64,000 nt of DNA from Mucilaginibacter pineti (GTDB taxonomy: Bacteria; Bacteroidota; Bacteroidia; Sphingobacteriales; Sphingobacteriaceae). The notes below the pieces were generated by a model. That model saw nothing but the letters and a program-made list of their open reading frames with translations. It was not told the origin of the DNA and made no database searches. This document shows, piece by piece, positions 1 to 9,201 of this stretch. The DNA lies in assembly GCF_900101875.1 (NCBI RefSeq), contig NZ_FNAI01000002.1, positions 434,001-498,000 of the forward strand, written 5' to 3'. Numbering within the stretch: position 1 is the stretch's first letter; each line of letters opens with the position of its first letter. The position numbers and the translations under genes were made by a program.

Positions 1-1
1 T

Positions 2-436
2 GATGTAACCGGTGTTGCAACGGGTATAAAAAACCCGGTAATCACCTGTACAAGAATCTCAGCCGACGGAGCAAGGGTTATATTGAAAATAGTAGATAAA
101 AATGGTGTGCCGTTTAATCCTAAAATAGGGGAGATCATACAAAGGGGCGATAGGCCGGTATTTGAAAACTACGCTAAATTTAACCCGGTTTTAAAAAATG
201 ATACAGCTATGATCTGCGACTTCGAAGTTGCTCCTTTTCCATTGGCGAAATATGTAACGCCTACAACTGATTGGGGATTTTTAATGTATTACAGGATTCC
301 AAGCAAGTTTGTTAAACCAGTTCCTGGTCTTCCAGCCGATGCAACATTCTCGATAAATCCAAGGTGGTCATGGCAGGTAAAACTTGAAGGAACCTACATA
401 GTACAGGTTAAATTTCCTGACGTAGAGCATATATAA
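2..436 (+). CDS. C-terminal part of an unknown protein (5' truncated)
   Basis: The frame is open from base 2, so the gene starts before the window and only its last 144 codons are visible. The translation has no motif I recognise. It is rich in beta-type sequence (for example WGFLMYYRI and YIVQVKFPDVEHI at the end) and ends with stop TAA followed by TAG. A TTG at 83 could be read as a start, but the continuous upstream frame argues that this is internal. It may be a secreted or surface beta-sandwich protein, but the fragment does not decide it. It is transcribed towards the SGNH hydrolase, which lies on the other strand. Confidence 0.6.
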   Translation, partial: DVTGVATGIKNPVITCTRISADGARVILKIVDKNGVPFNPKIGEIIQRGDRPVFENYAKFNPVLKNDTAMICDFEVAPFPLAKYVTPTTDWGFLMYYRIPSKFVKPVPGLPADATFSINPRWSWQVKLEGTYIVQVKFPDVEHI

Positions 437-504
437 TAGTTGGTAGGATATAGCATTTCAAACTATATTTTACAGATACCCCTATTAATGATAAAAATTA
501 CACT

Positions 505-542
505 ACCGGCGGCTGATGCTTGTCAATTAGCAGCCGGTAGTT
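505..542. other. hairpin between convergent genes
   Basis: CTACCGGC (505-512) pairs with GCCGGTAG (535-542). No T-run follows, so it is not a standard terminator. It may stabilise the 3' end of the upstream transcript. Confidence 0.35.
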
Positions 543-633
543 ATCAAAGGTGAAAGCCTGTTACTAAGTAATCTTTGTTCTTTATATTTTTTCATCTAGT
601 TAATGAAAAAGTTAGTTATAGTTAACGAGTTAG

Positions 634-669
634 AAGCGTGTACCGGTAAGATCGGTTCACGCTTTTTTT
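634..669 (+). terminator. intrinsic terminator after the partial gene or of a short RNA
   Basis: AAGCGTGTACCG pairs with CGGTTCACGCTT (one mismatch, 7-base loop) and is followed by a T-run. It lies 200 bases past the stop at 436, and a TATATTTT box at 583-590 lies just upstream, so it could end the partial gene or a separate short transcript. Confidence 0.7.
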
Positions 670-678
670 ATACAAACA

Positions 679-710
679 AGCCCCGCTGAAATGCGGGGCT
701 TGCTGTTTTT
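679..710 (+). terminator. second GC-rich hairpin with T-run
   Basis: AAGCCCCGC (679-687) and GCGGGGCTT (694-702) form a perfect 9-bp stem with a 6-base loop, followed by GCTGTTTTT. It separates the plus-strand gene from the convergent SGNH hydrolase gene. On the minus strand the tail is poorer in T. Confidence 0.7.
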
Positions 711-740
711 GGGGTATTATTTAAAAGCCTTAAAGGTATT

Positions 741-1484
741 TCAGAGTTTATTTTCTAACAGTTTTTCCATTATCAGATACCCGTTTTTGTTGGGATGCAC
801 CCCATCGGCTGTTAACTCCTGTCTTAATCCATTCCTTTGATCTTTCATAGCCGTATGATAATCCACATAAATTAAATCATGAGCTTTAGCATACGCTTTT
901 AAAAGATTGTTAAGCCTGATAATTTTCAGGGCTGGTTCTTTTCCTTTATTCCAGGGATAATCGTAAACGGGTAAAATCGATGATATAATAACTTTTATAT
1001 GGTTGGCCTTTGCCAATTGTGCCATTGACACCAGGTTGCCAAATATCTGTGTTAGGGTAGCGGGGCCGGTATTGCCGGCAATATCATTGGTGCCGCCAAG
1101 TATCACAACCATTTTGGGTTTCAAATCAATCACATCCTGCCTGAAACGTAAAAGCATTTGGGGCGTAGTTTGTCCGCTGATGCCTCTGTCTATAAAGTTT
1201 TTATGCTTGCGGAAAAACTCCGGATGTATTTCGGCCCAAAGCTCAGTTATAGAATTTCCCATAAATACAACACGATTGCCGCTGTTGCGCTGAGCGTTTA
1301 CTTTTATATTATCGTTTTGGTAATAATTAAGATTAGGCCAGTCGTTATGAAGTTTGTATTCTTCATTCTGGGCTTCGTTTTCGGTGGCTTTATTTTGAGT
1401 TGTATCTGATTTTACCTGCGTATAGGCAGATAAATGTGCAACTATCAGCAATATAAAAAGCTTAATATGTTTGATGTATTTCAT
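741..1484 (-). CDS. secreted SGNH/GDSL hydrolase (acyl or acetyl esterase)
   Basis: 247 residues with a signal peptide (residues 1 to about 23, ending AYTQ), so exported. The SGNH blocks are visible: GNSIT at 76-80 with S78 as nucleophile (the usual Asp of GDS is Asn here), GISGQ at 101-105, GGTND at 130-134 with N133, and DGVH at 227-230 giving the D227/H230 pair. This family removes acyl groups, often acetyl groups, from sugars or lipids. It lies 69 bases after the SusD gene on the same strand, with a terminator between, so a carbohydrate de-acetylase acting with the SusCD unit is likely. The substrate cannot be read from the sequence. Confidence 0.85.
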   Translation of the reverse strand: MKYIKHIKLFILLIVAHLSAYTQVKSDTTQNKATENEAQNEEYKLHNDWPNLNYYQNDNIKVNAQRNSGNRVVFMGNSITELWAEIHPEFFRKHKNFIDRGISGQTTPQMLLRFRQDVIDLKPKMVVILGGTNDIAGNTGPATLTQIFGNLVSMAQLAKANHIKVIISSILPVYDYPWNKGKEPALKIIRLNNLLKAYAKAHDLIYVDYHTAMKDQRNGLRQELTADGVHPNKNGYLIMEKLLENKL

Positions 1485-1510
1485 ATCAAATTTTGAATTG
1501 TTTATAAAAT

Positions 1511-1544
1511 CAACAAGGAGAAGATTAACGCCTTCTCCTTGTTG
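1511..1544 (-). terminator. terminator after the SusD-like gene
   Basis: Perfect 13-bp stem (1511-1523 with 1532-1544, loop of 8) with T-rich sequence on both sides. On the minus strand it follows the SusD stop by about 10 bases, so the esterase gene is read by readthrough or from its own promoter. Confidence 0.75.
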
Positions 1545-1553
1545 ATTTTTATT

Positions 1554-3032
1554 TTAAAACCCGGGGTTTTGTTTGGCCAAGGGGTTGGAGTTCATTTCAT
1601 CAAGCGGTATTGCAAACAATAAGTAATTGACGTTTGCATCGCCTCTTTGTTGTTTGATAATATCAAGAGCGTTTACCTTGTGTACCGCCGATGGATCTGC
1701 GATGGTTTGTTTGCTGTATCGTACCAGGTCAAACCACCTGTCGCCCTGGAAGGCCAGTTCAAACCGGCGTTGTTTATCCACCTCATTCCTGAAACTGTCT
1801 TTGCTGGAAAGCACTGTAAGAGATGTTAAATCTAAGTTTGCCCTTTTCAGTATAGCATTCAATTTGTCAAGACCATCCGTTGTTGGGCCATTCAACTCAT
1901 TTGATGCTTCGGCGTACATCAGGTAAACATCATCCAGTGTTAGCAACGGATAGTTATCTTTACTGGCAAAAAAGTTGGTGTTGCGCCATTTATAAACAAA
2001 CCATCCGCCATCATTGCCATCTCCCGTACCCAATATGGCACTGGTGTAGCTTACACCGCCTTCTACTGTTCCCCTATTCTTCCAGCGTTCGTCATTTACC
2101 TTATCCACCGCATTCATCAGATCGTCTGTAGGGATATTGTATTTAGGAAAAGAATAAGATGCCGGCGGCGATGGTAAAACGAGGTCGGGCAGGGTGAAGC
2201 CGCCATCATCGGTACCTGCATATTGCACTTCGAATATCGATTCCTGTTTATTTTTGAAAGGCAGCAGATCATTAAACGGTGTTGTTAAACCTACACCATA
2301 ATTGGAATTACTTATTACCTTACCGGCCGCGCTGATGCTTAACTGCCATTTGCGCTCGTACAAATAAACTTTAGCCTGCAGGGCATTAACCGCCCCTTTT
2401 GTAGCCCTTGTACGGTCGATGCCGGTATTGCCAAAGCTATTGGGCAACAAACCTTCGGCTGCGCTTAGGTCGCTTTCAATTTGCGCGTAAACCTGGTCGG
2501 TAGTTGAACGGGCTATGGCCGCCTGCGCTTCTGTTTCGGTTGGTGTAAGGTGAATGGATACACCGCCAAAACATTTTACGAGGTTAAAATAATGCAGGGC
2601 CCGTAAAAAATAAGCTTCGCCTACTATCTGCCCGCGTCGTTCGGGGGTAATGCCAGTAGTAATTGCGGGTACATATTTTATAACAGAATTAACGCGGTTA
2701 ATTCCCTTAAACGCGTTTTGGAAAAACCTTCCTGGTTGGCTGGTGGTTGATGTCCATTGAATCTTGTCAAGCGTAAATACATCAGCATTGCTTGATGTGG
2801 CATCATCCGAAGGCATTTCGCCCATAATATTGAACACCGATCCATAGTACCCGTCGTCTTGCAGGGCATCGTAGCAGCCCGTTATAGCCGATTCGGCGTC
2901 ATCGCCATTTTTAAAATAGTTATCGGCAGTAATGGCTGTTAGTGGTGGTTTTTCAAGTACTTTTTTGCATGACATGGTTCCGCAGAGCAGGATAGCCAGT
3001 ACAAAAAGGAATTGATTTATATATCGTTTCAT
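1554..3032 (-). CDS. SusD/RagB-family outer-membrane lipoprotein
   Basis: 492 residues. The lipoprotein signal ends in GTMSC with the lipidated cysteine at 22. The body has SusD/RagB features: the N-terminal KPPLTAITADNYFKN segment, the early helix DAESAITGCYDAL, a middle TPR-like part (LRALHYFNLVKCFGG), and the C-terminal RRFELAFQGDRWFDLVRY near residue 425. SusD proteins cap a SusC barrel on the cell surface and bind glycan or peptide ligands. Its start is 24 bases from the SusC stop, so the two are co-transcribed. Ligand not predictable. Confidence 0.95.
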   Translation of the reverse strand: MKRYINQFLFVLAILLCGTMSCKKVLEKPPLTAITADNYFKNGDDAESAITGCYDALQDDGYYGSVFNIMGEMPSDDATSSNADVFTLDKIQWTSTTSQPGRFFQNAFKGINRVNSVIKYVPAITTGITPERRGQIVGEAYFLRALHYFNLVKCFGGVSIHLTPTETEAQAAIARSTTDQVYAQIESDLSAAEGLLPNSFGNTGIDRTRATKGAVNALQAKVYLYERKWQLSISAAGKVISNSNYGVGLTTPFNDLLPFKNKQESIFEVQYAGTDDGGFTLPDLVLPSPPASYSFPKYNIPTDDLMNAVDKVNDERWKNRGTVEGGVSYTSAILGTGDGNDGGWFVYKWRNTNFFASKDNYPLLTLDDVYLMYAEASNELNGPTTDGLDKLNAILKRANLDLTSLTVLSSKDSFRNEVDKQRRFELAFQGDRWFDLVRYSKQTIADPSAVHKVNALDIIKQQRGDANVNYLLFAIPLDEMNSNPLAKQNPGF

Positions 3033-3056
3033 ATGATTAAGCTATTTGGTCATGAA

Positions 3057-6000
3057 TTAAAATTGAACATTGATTCCCAGCGTATAAACTTTTGCAGGCG
3101 GATATACCCCAAAATCCCTTCCAAAACCCGTGTTTGAAAGCGGATCGGCATTTACCTCGGGATCATAGCCCTTGTATTTGCTAAAAGTGAGTATGTTTTG
3201 ACCGGTGGCATAAACCCTTAATGACGATATGCCTATTTTTTTAAGCATCGCCGGTGGGAAGGTATAACCCAGTGTAAGGTTTTTTAAACGCACATAGGTA
3301 CCGCTTTCCAGGTATTGTGTAGAAAAGCTGCTGTTACCATTCGGATCGCCATATACCTCGCGCGGGAGGTTTGTTTTTTGCCCGGCATGGGTCCAGCTGT
3401 TTAACACATCAATAGATTGATTGAAGGGATTAACCATGTTTTCCAGCAGGGTACGGTTTTGATTATAGATCATATTACCAAAACTGCCCTGGAAAAAGAA
3501 ACTCAGCTCAACACCTTTATAGGTAAACGTATTGGTTATCCCACTGATGAATTTAGGGTTAGGATCGCCGATGATCTTACGATCGTTGGCATCAATAACG
3601 CCGTCTTTTTTAATGTCCTCAAAACGCAGATCGCCGGCAGATGCATTCGGTTGAGTAGGTGCCGCGGCCACTTCTTGGGGAGTTTGAAAAATGCCTTGAA
3701 CTACATAGCCATAAAATGCACCAAGTGGCTGTCCTTTTTGGCTTATGGAATAATCGCCTATGATGGTCCGGTCTACAGTTTTCCCATTCTCATCTACCAG
3801 CGTTCCCAAATCAAGCACCTTATTGCGATTAAGGCTAAAGTTGAACTGTGTATTCCATTTAAGGCCGTTTGATGAACGGATATTTACCGTGTTGATTCCA
3901 AGCTCGAACCCCTTGTTTTGTACCTGACCCAAATTTTCAACAATAGTAGTTACCTCGGCACCCGAGCTAATAGCCAGTGGTACTTCGGTTAGCAGGTCTT
4001 TAGTTCTTTTCAGATAAACATCCGCTGTAATATTTATCCTGCCGTTAAAAAGATCCATATCAAGCCCGGCATCATATTGATTGGTAGTTTCCCATTTAAG
4101 CTTATCGTTGCCAATTCGCTGGGCGGCTATACCGCCGGCAACAGAGCCATCGCCTGTGTAATTACTGTAGTTATACCCCGTGCCGTAAGTACTGTACCGA
4201 TCATATACGCCTACGTTTTGGTTGCCATTGGCACCAAAACTTCCGCGCAGTTTAAGTTCAGATATGATGGAGCTTTTATCAAAGAAGGGTTCCTGCGAAA
4301 TTCGCCAGGCGGCCGATATCGCCGGGAAGTAGCCATAGCGGTTATTGGCCGCAAAACGGCTTGAACCATCGGCACGCATACTGGCCGATGCGTAGTACCT
4401 GTCTTTATAATTATAGTTAGCCCTTAAAAAGTAACTAACCAAACCCCATTGTTCTTCATAGCTTGATATGGCTTGTTTAATACTGGCCGCATACAAATAA
4501 GGCACCGCGTTTGACGGGAAACCATAACCGGAGGCGCTGGAAGTAAACAGCTCAGAATTTTGTGCCGATTGACCTGCCAGCAACGTTAAATTATGATTGT
4601 TATTAAAAACAGTTTTATAGGTAAGTGTATTTTCCCACAACCATATGGTACCTGTATTGGTACCGGTGGCAGCACTGCCCCGGCTTGCCGATGTCGCGTT
4701 TTCAAAGCCCGGGTTTTCCCTGGCAATAAACTGGTTCTCAATCTGCGCGCGGTAATCAATACCTATTGACGAGCGGAAGGTTAAATTTTTGAGGATATTG
4801 TATTCGCCGTACATATTACCAAAAAGCTGGTTAAGCTTAATGATGTTATGCGTGGTTTCGTTATCGCCGTAAGGGTTATCTGATTGCGAAAAAGGGTTAA
4901 GCGCATAAGTACCATCGGGATTATATACGGCCAATGTAGGGATCTGCTCCAGCGCACCCAAAACCACTCCTGAGTTATTCAGCTGCATTTCTGAGCGGGT
5001 ACTGCGGTTGTTTTGCGTATTAGCCAGATTTAAACTGATACCGATTTTAAATTCATCAGTAACCTGCTGATCGAGATTGATCTTAGCCGAATATCTTTCA
5101 AAACCCGAGTTACGGATAATACCATCCTGGTTAAAATACGAGCCCGATATATAATATTTGGTTTTATCGCTGCCGCCCGTTATACTTAACTGGTAATTAC
5201 GGATAGGGGCATTATGATAAAGTAAATCCTGCCAGTTGGTGTTGGTAGTTACCGTATCAACATCATAAGCAGGATCTTCGCCCGCGTTTACCAGGGATTG
5301 ATTAAATATAGATGCAAATTGTTTCCCGTTAAGGAGTTTTATCTTTTTAACCAGTTTTTGCTGACCGTAATACATATTAAAATCAACCTGGGGCTTGCCC
5401 GCTTTACCCCGTTTGGTAGTTACCAAAATAACACCATTTGAAGCACGCGAACCATACATGGCTGCTGCCGCACCATCCTTCAGTACCTCTATGGATTCAA
5501 TGTCGCTGGTAGCCAGTGTGCTTAAAGGGTTGGGGCGCTGGTTACCTATTCCTAATTCCTCATCATACCCCGGTTGTACAGGTACATTATCAATCACGTA
5601 CAAAGGTGATGTGCTTAAACTCAAGGAGTTTTTACCCCGGATAGAAATATTAATTGCCGACCCCGGCTGGCCCGTAGGGTTACTTACCTGCACACCGGGC
5701 GCCTGTCCCTGCAAGGCATTTTCAAAGCTGCTTACTATTTGCCTGCCCAAAGCTTTTGAGCCAACGCTTGAAATAGCAGTACTCAGGTCCTTTTTATTTT
5801 GCGTTCCGTAGCCAACGCCCACTACCACCACTTCGTTTAAGCTGCCGGTTTCTGGCGATAATACAATGTTGAGCGTGGTTGTACCAGACGCAATTGTTAT
5901 TTGTTTTGATGCCAGACCAATGTATGATATGGTTAGCACATCACCGGGTTGCACATCTACGCTAAAAGTTCCATCAATCCCGGTAACCATTATGCCTGTT

Positions 6001-6491
6001 TTACCTTTTATGGCAATGGTGGCCCCAGGCAATGCAGCTCCCGTGGTATCGGTAACTTTGCCGGTGATTTTTATAGGCGTTTGTTGGGTGTCTGTTTTGT
6101 TTTTTGCCGGGGATATCACTATGGTTTTATTTTCAATAGTATAATCCAGTGGCTGACCTATAAAGCAGTATTTAAGTGCCTGCTCCAGCGGTTCATTAGT
6201 AATATCCAGGTTAATGGGTTTTGCATTTTGCAACAGGTCATAACTATAAAAAAAAACGTAGCCGGTTTGCTTACGGATAGATTTGAAAACCTTTTCCAAA
6301 GCCACGTTTTTACCAGAGAATGTTACGGTTTGTGAATAACTGCTTGCATGAACGTGCATAAATGCAATAGTTATTAAAATAAAGGTCAGCTTCATGATCC
6401 GCCAGGTTTGATGGTATGTTTTAGCGGGTTTACCGGCTGTAAAAGGTGCCGTAAACAGGCCGCATAAAATACGACAAGTAATTAAATTCAT
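3057..6491 (-). CDS. SusC/RagA-family TonB-dependent transporter with STN domain
   Basis: About 1144 residues from the Met at 6491. The frame extends to 6533, and an internal Met at 6395 (MKLTFILIT) directly precedes the signal peptide ending SSYSQ. Order: STN domain (VTFSGKNVALEKVFKSI on), carboxypeptidase-regulatory-like beta-sandwich (KITGKVTDTTGAALPGATI), plug starting NEVVVVGVGYGTQ, the SusC motif GSRASNGVILVTTKRG, then a 22-strand-type barrel ending LGINVQF. It imports ligand across the outer membrane using TonB energy. The STN domain indicates trans-envelope signalling to the FecR protein encoded upstream. The start is uncertain among 6533, 6491 and 6395. Confidence 0.95.
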   Translation of the reverse strand: MNLITCRILCGLFTAPFTAGKPAKTYHQTWRIMKLTFILITIAFMHVHASSYSQTVTFSGKNVALEKVFKSIRKQTGYVFFYSYDLLQNAKPINLDITNEPLEQALKYCFIGQPLDYTIENKTIVISPAKNKTDTQQTPIKITGKVTDTTGAALPGATIAIKGKTGIMVTGIDGTFSVDVQPGDVLTISYIGLASKQITIASGTTTLNIVLSPETGSLNEVVVVGVGYGTQNKKDLSTAISSVGSKALGRQIVSSFENALQGQAPGVQVSNPTGQPGSAINISIRGKNSLSLSTSPLYVIDNVPVQPGYDEELGIGNQRPNPLSTLATSDIESIEVLKDGAAAAMYGSRASNGVILVTTKRGKAGKPQVDFNMYYGQQKLVKKIKLLNGKQFASIFNQSLVNAGEDPAYDVDTVTTNTNWQDLLYHNAPIRNYQLSITGGSDKTKYYISGSYFNQDGIIRNSGFERYSAKINLDQQVTDEFKIGISLNLANTQNNRSTRSEMQLNNSGVVLGALEQIPTLAVYNPDGTYALNPFSQSDNPYGDNETTHNIIKLNQLFGNMYGEYNILKNLTFRSSIGIDYRAQIENQFIARENPGFENATSASRGSAATGTNTGTIWLWENTLTYKTVFNNNHNLTLLAGQSAQNSELFTSSASGYGFPSNAVPYLYAASIKQAISSYEEQWGLVSYFLRANYNYKDRYYASASMRADGSSRFAANNRYGYFPAISAAWRISQEPFFDKSSIISELKLRGSFGANGNQNVGVYDRYSTYGTGYNYSNYTGDGSVAGGIAAQRIGNDKLKWETTNQYDAGLDMDLFNGRINITADVYLKRTKDLLTEVPLAISSGAEVTTIVENLGQVQNKGFELGINTVNIRSSNGLKWNTQFNFSLNRNKVLDLGTLVDENGKTVDRTIIGDYSISQKGQPLGAFYGYVVQGIFQTPQEVAAAPTQPNASAGDLRFEDIKKDGVIDANDRKIIGDPNPKFISGITNTFTYKGVELSFFFQGSFGNMIYNQNRTLLENMVNPFNQSIDVLNSWTHAGQKTNLPREVYGDPNGNSSFSTQYLESGTYVRLKNLTLGYTFPPAMLKKIGISSLRVYATGQNILTFSKYKGYDPEVNADPLSNTGFGRDFGVYPPAKVYTLGINVQF

Positions 6492-6626
6492 TACATTTGA
6501 ATGGTTTGGAGTTAAAAAATGATTGAATTGCAAAAGAATTTTGTTTGAAACATCCGGGCTATTTATGCCGGGAGCGCGCCAACGCTTCCGGTTTTTTATG
6601 CAGATGTTTTTATTGAAGCGTAGGGG

Positions 6627-7841
6627 TTACTGCATAACAAGCACCTCCTTTCCACTGATGGTAAAATGCAGGCCGCTTTTTTCCAGAATGTGCAATACTT
6701 GCGATAGTTTAAGGTTACGCTGTATAGCACCGCCAAACTGCTTTGCCGAAACTGTACCGTCATACCTCACGTCCACATCGTACCAGCGCGATAGCTGCCG
6801 CATAATAGTTTGTATATCGGCATGGTTAAACTGAAAATATCCGTCGCGCCAGGCAACGGCCTCTTCAGTATCGGCATCGTTATTTATTATTATGCTGCTA
6901 TTTGTACCTAAGGTTATTTTTGCCTGTTCGCCCGGTTTTAACAAGGCTGTGAATTGTTGGTAACTTACCTTTACGCTGCCTTCAAGCAGGGTAGTTTTCA
7001 TCAGCTTTTCGTCGTTGTAGGCATTAATATTAAAATGTGTGCCCAATACTTCAACAGTTTGCCCGGCCGATGTTACCCGGAACGGCTTCGCCGCGTTTTT
7101 TGCGACCTCAAAATAGGCCTCGCCGGTAAGCTCAACGTTTCTTTGCTTCCCGGTAAATTGCGTTGGGTATCTTAAAGAAGATGCAGCATTTAACCAAACC
7201 TTGCTGCCATCCGGAAGCTCTACCTGGTACTGACCGCCGCGAGGTGTGCTCACCGTATTGTAACCGGCCGGCATGATATTATTGGCTACTGCATCATTGG
7301 TTGCTTTGTTTATTACCTTGCCGCTGCCTGTTTTAATAACTGCTATCCCGGCCTGTTTTGCTATAACCCCATTTTTTATATCATTCAATACTATCCGCGA
7401 TCCGTTTGATAGCGTTAAAACTGCTTTGTTGCTGCCCGGCATTGCGTCGTTCTTAAGTTGTTTTACAGCAAGCTGGGCCGGTTGTGGTTTTACACGGTTA
7501 AGGGTTAAGTAATAAACACCAGCAAAAATGAATATTAGTACAGCGGCGGCTGCGGTTGCAAGCGGCCACATTTTACGATAACGTTTTTCGGGTACAACTA
7601 CCTGTTCGCCAATTTGATCAACCAGCCTGGCGTGAACATCGGCAAGCGCAGCATCTACTTCGGCATTGGTCATAGCTTCGGTGTCTGCCGATTTTTCAAA
7701 ATACTGGGCTATCGCAATTTTTAATGCCTCTTCGTTTTCAGGGTGGTTAAATTCCTGCAGCAGCACATCTATTTCATGGGGAGTGCATTGCCGGTTGAGG
7801 TATTTATTTATAAGGAGGTTAAGTTGGTTTATATCTTTCAA
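6627..7841 (-). CDS. FecR-family anti-sigma factor
   Basis: 404 residues: cytoplasmic N-terminal part (1-90), one membrane helix (about 91-112, LATAAAAVLIFIFAGVYYL), a periplasmic FecR domain (about 196-290, STPRGGQYQVELPDGSKVWL to LLEGSVKVS) and a C-terminal DUF4974-type domain (about 335-404). It should hold the ECF sigma factor inactive until the STN domain of the loaded SusC protein signals. It sits between the sigma gene (89 bases upstream) and susC, the standard Bacteroidota order. Confidence 0.93.
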   Translation of the reverse strand: MKDINQLNLLINKYLNRQCTPHEIDVLLQEFNHPENEEALKIAIAQYFEKSADTEAMTNAEVDAALADVHARLVDQIGEQVVVPEKRYRKMWPLATAAAAVLIFIFAGVYYLTLNRVKPQPAQLAVKQLKNDAMPGSNKAVLTLSNGSRIVLNDIKNGVIAKQAGIAVIKTGSGKVINKATNDAVANNIMPAGYNTVSTPRGGQYQVELPDGSKVWLNAASSLRYPTQFTGKQRNVELTGEAYFEVAKNAAKPFRVTSAGQTVEVLGTHFNINAYNDEKLMKTTLLEGSVKVSYQQFTALLKPGEQAKITLGTNSSIIINNDADTEEAVAWRDGYFQFNHADIQTIMRQLSRWYDVDVRYDGTVSAKQFGGAIQRNLKLSQVLHILEKSGLHFTISGKEVLVMQ

Positions 7842-7929
7842 AGTACCTGTTTTTCTGCTAATACGCTGCAGAAAAAGTTTATGTCGGCTCGGGATGAAAA
7901 AAAATGAAAAAAAGATTGGCGGAAGGTAG

Positions 7930-8538
7930 TTAACGCCAGTTGGAGAAGATGATCACCGCCAGGGAATAGGCGGCCAGATCCGGGTGATTGTGCAGGTAGT
8001 TGCGTACAACTACATTGGCTTTTACCATGTGATCATGAATGGTTGAAGAGGAAATATGTAATTCTTTACTCACCTCATCATAAGTTTTCCCTTCGAGTCG
8101 GCAAAGGGTGTAAACCTTTTTACGTTGCGGGGGCAACTGATCTACAGCCGTTCGTATCAACTCCATGTTTTGTTTACTGATGATGTTTTCTTCTGTATCG
8201 ATATAAGCATCTGCAGCCATCAGTAATATTTTATCCGCCAGTTGCCTGTCTTTGACTGCTTTTCTGAAATGGTCATACACAAGGTTTACACCAATGGTAT
8301 AAAGATAGGACCGGAAGGAGCGTGAGGTATCTATATTTTTACGGCCCTCCCATATTTTCATGAACAGATCCTGCAATAGCTCCTTGGCGGTTTCCTCGTC
8401 ATTCACCATCCGCAAAATTTTCAGGAATAACCGTTTGCTATACCGTTTATAAATTGCGGCAAAGGCATCAGGGCTCCCTAACAGGATTAATTGAATAAGC
8501 TCTTCTTCAGCAAGTTTATCTTCCCGGTCTATCTCCAT
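7930..8538 (-). CDS. ECF-type RNA polymerase sigma factor
   Basis: 202 residues with region 2 (about 25-95, including FMKIWEGRKNID and YLYTIGVNLVYDHFRK) and region 4 (about 130-185, LPPQRKKVYTLCRLEGKT followed by the helix-turn-helix YDEVSKELHISSSTIHDHM). It belongs to the Bacteroidota sigma-70 class paired with FecR proteins and should direct transcription of the susCD unit downstream. The C-terminal hydrophobic tail (LAAYSLAVIIFSNW) is a frequent feature of these sigma factors. Confidence 0.95.
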   Translation of the reverse strand: MEIDREDKLAEEELIQLILLGSPDAFAAIYKRYSKRLFLKILRMVNDEETAKELLQDLFMKIWEGRKNIDTSRSFRSYLYTIGVNLVYDHFRKAVKDRQLADKILLMAADAYIDTEENIISKQNMELIRTAVDQLPPQRKKVYTLCRLEGKTYDEVSKELHISSSTIHDHMVKANVVVRNYLHNHPDLAAYSLAVIIFSNWR

Positions 8539-8809
8539 TTTAAAACTTTAATTCTGCGCGCAGGCTAATTGGTAGGGGACAATATAGTGAATAAAAAACA
8601 ATCCGGATTTTTAATAATTGGTCATGTCGTCCTTATAAAGCCTAATATATTGAAAAATAAGCATATCAAAATGAAAGGGTCTTTCTCCGGCTCATTTTTG
8701 CTGTTAATTATTTTACCGGGTTTAAATGCTTTAAACCCACATTGTCGCTATGCAGGCAAATTGCGGCATATGATTGGTTTAAAGGGTTTGTTTATAAATT
8801 AATTATATC

Positions 8810-8989
8810 ATGACTTCATTTTATATCCTGCTTAAAATAATTGCCCTGCTGGCTGTTGTTATCATCCCGTTTTGCGGTCCTAAGCGTAAAAAGGCGGCCC
8901 CGCTCAGCGGCATCAGCAAGCTTGCGGTTAATGAGGATGGTTTCCTGGAAAACTTTGTTGATAACCCCGAAGACCATCATCATGCCTGA
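8810..8989 (+). CDS. small 59-residue single-span membrane protein
   Basis: ATG at 8810 to TGA at 8989. The peptide begins with a hydrophobic stretch (FYILLKIIALLAVVIIPF), then a basic turn (GPKRKKAA) and an acidic, His-ending tail (EDHHHA). The layout is a small inner-membrane peptide with its N-terminus anchored. Codon use looks like the neighbours, and a perfect terminator follows 24 bases later. It is divergent from the ECF sigma gene. I do not recognise a family. Reality rests on composition and the adjoining terminator. Confidence 0.5.
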   Translation: MTSFYILLKIIALLAVVIIPFCGPKRKKAAPLSGISKLAVNEDGFLENFVDNPEDHHHA

Positions 8990-9012
8990 TGATATCAAAA
9001 CAGCTCAAATTG

Positions 9013-9049
9013 AAAACAAAAGCCTTTCAAAATGAAAGGCTTTTGTTTT
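9013..9049. terminator. strong bidirectional terminator
   Basis: A perfect 17-bp stem (9013-9029 with 9033-9049) around a 3-base AAA loop, A-rich on the left and T-rich on the right, so it works on either strand. It closes the small membrane-protein gene. Confidence 0.85.
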
Positions 9050-9201
9050 TTGATTGCAAGACCCTAAAATATAAAATATTCATTTACACGGCCTAAACTT
9101 ATGATTATAGGGTAGCGGTAATACCGGGCATTCTTTTGGCAACAGGGTATATACAGTTAATAACAATCCGTGCTTTTAACTGAAATAAACTAAAAAAAGA
9201 A

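Noticed and set aside
3417..6335. Several long plus-strand frames opposite the SusC gene
   Set aside because: They are antisense shadows of a gene with clear SusC motifs across its full length.
8569..8802. 77-codon frame on the plus strand upstream of the small membrane gene
   Set aside because: It starts with TTG, has no clear domain, and lies in the divergent promoter region of the sigma gene; composition does not look coding.
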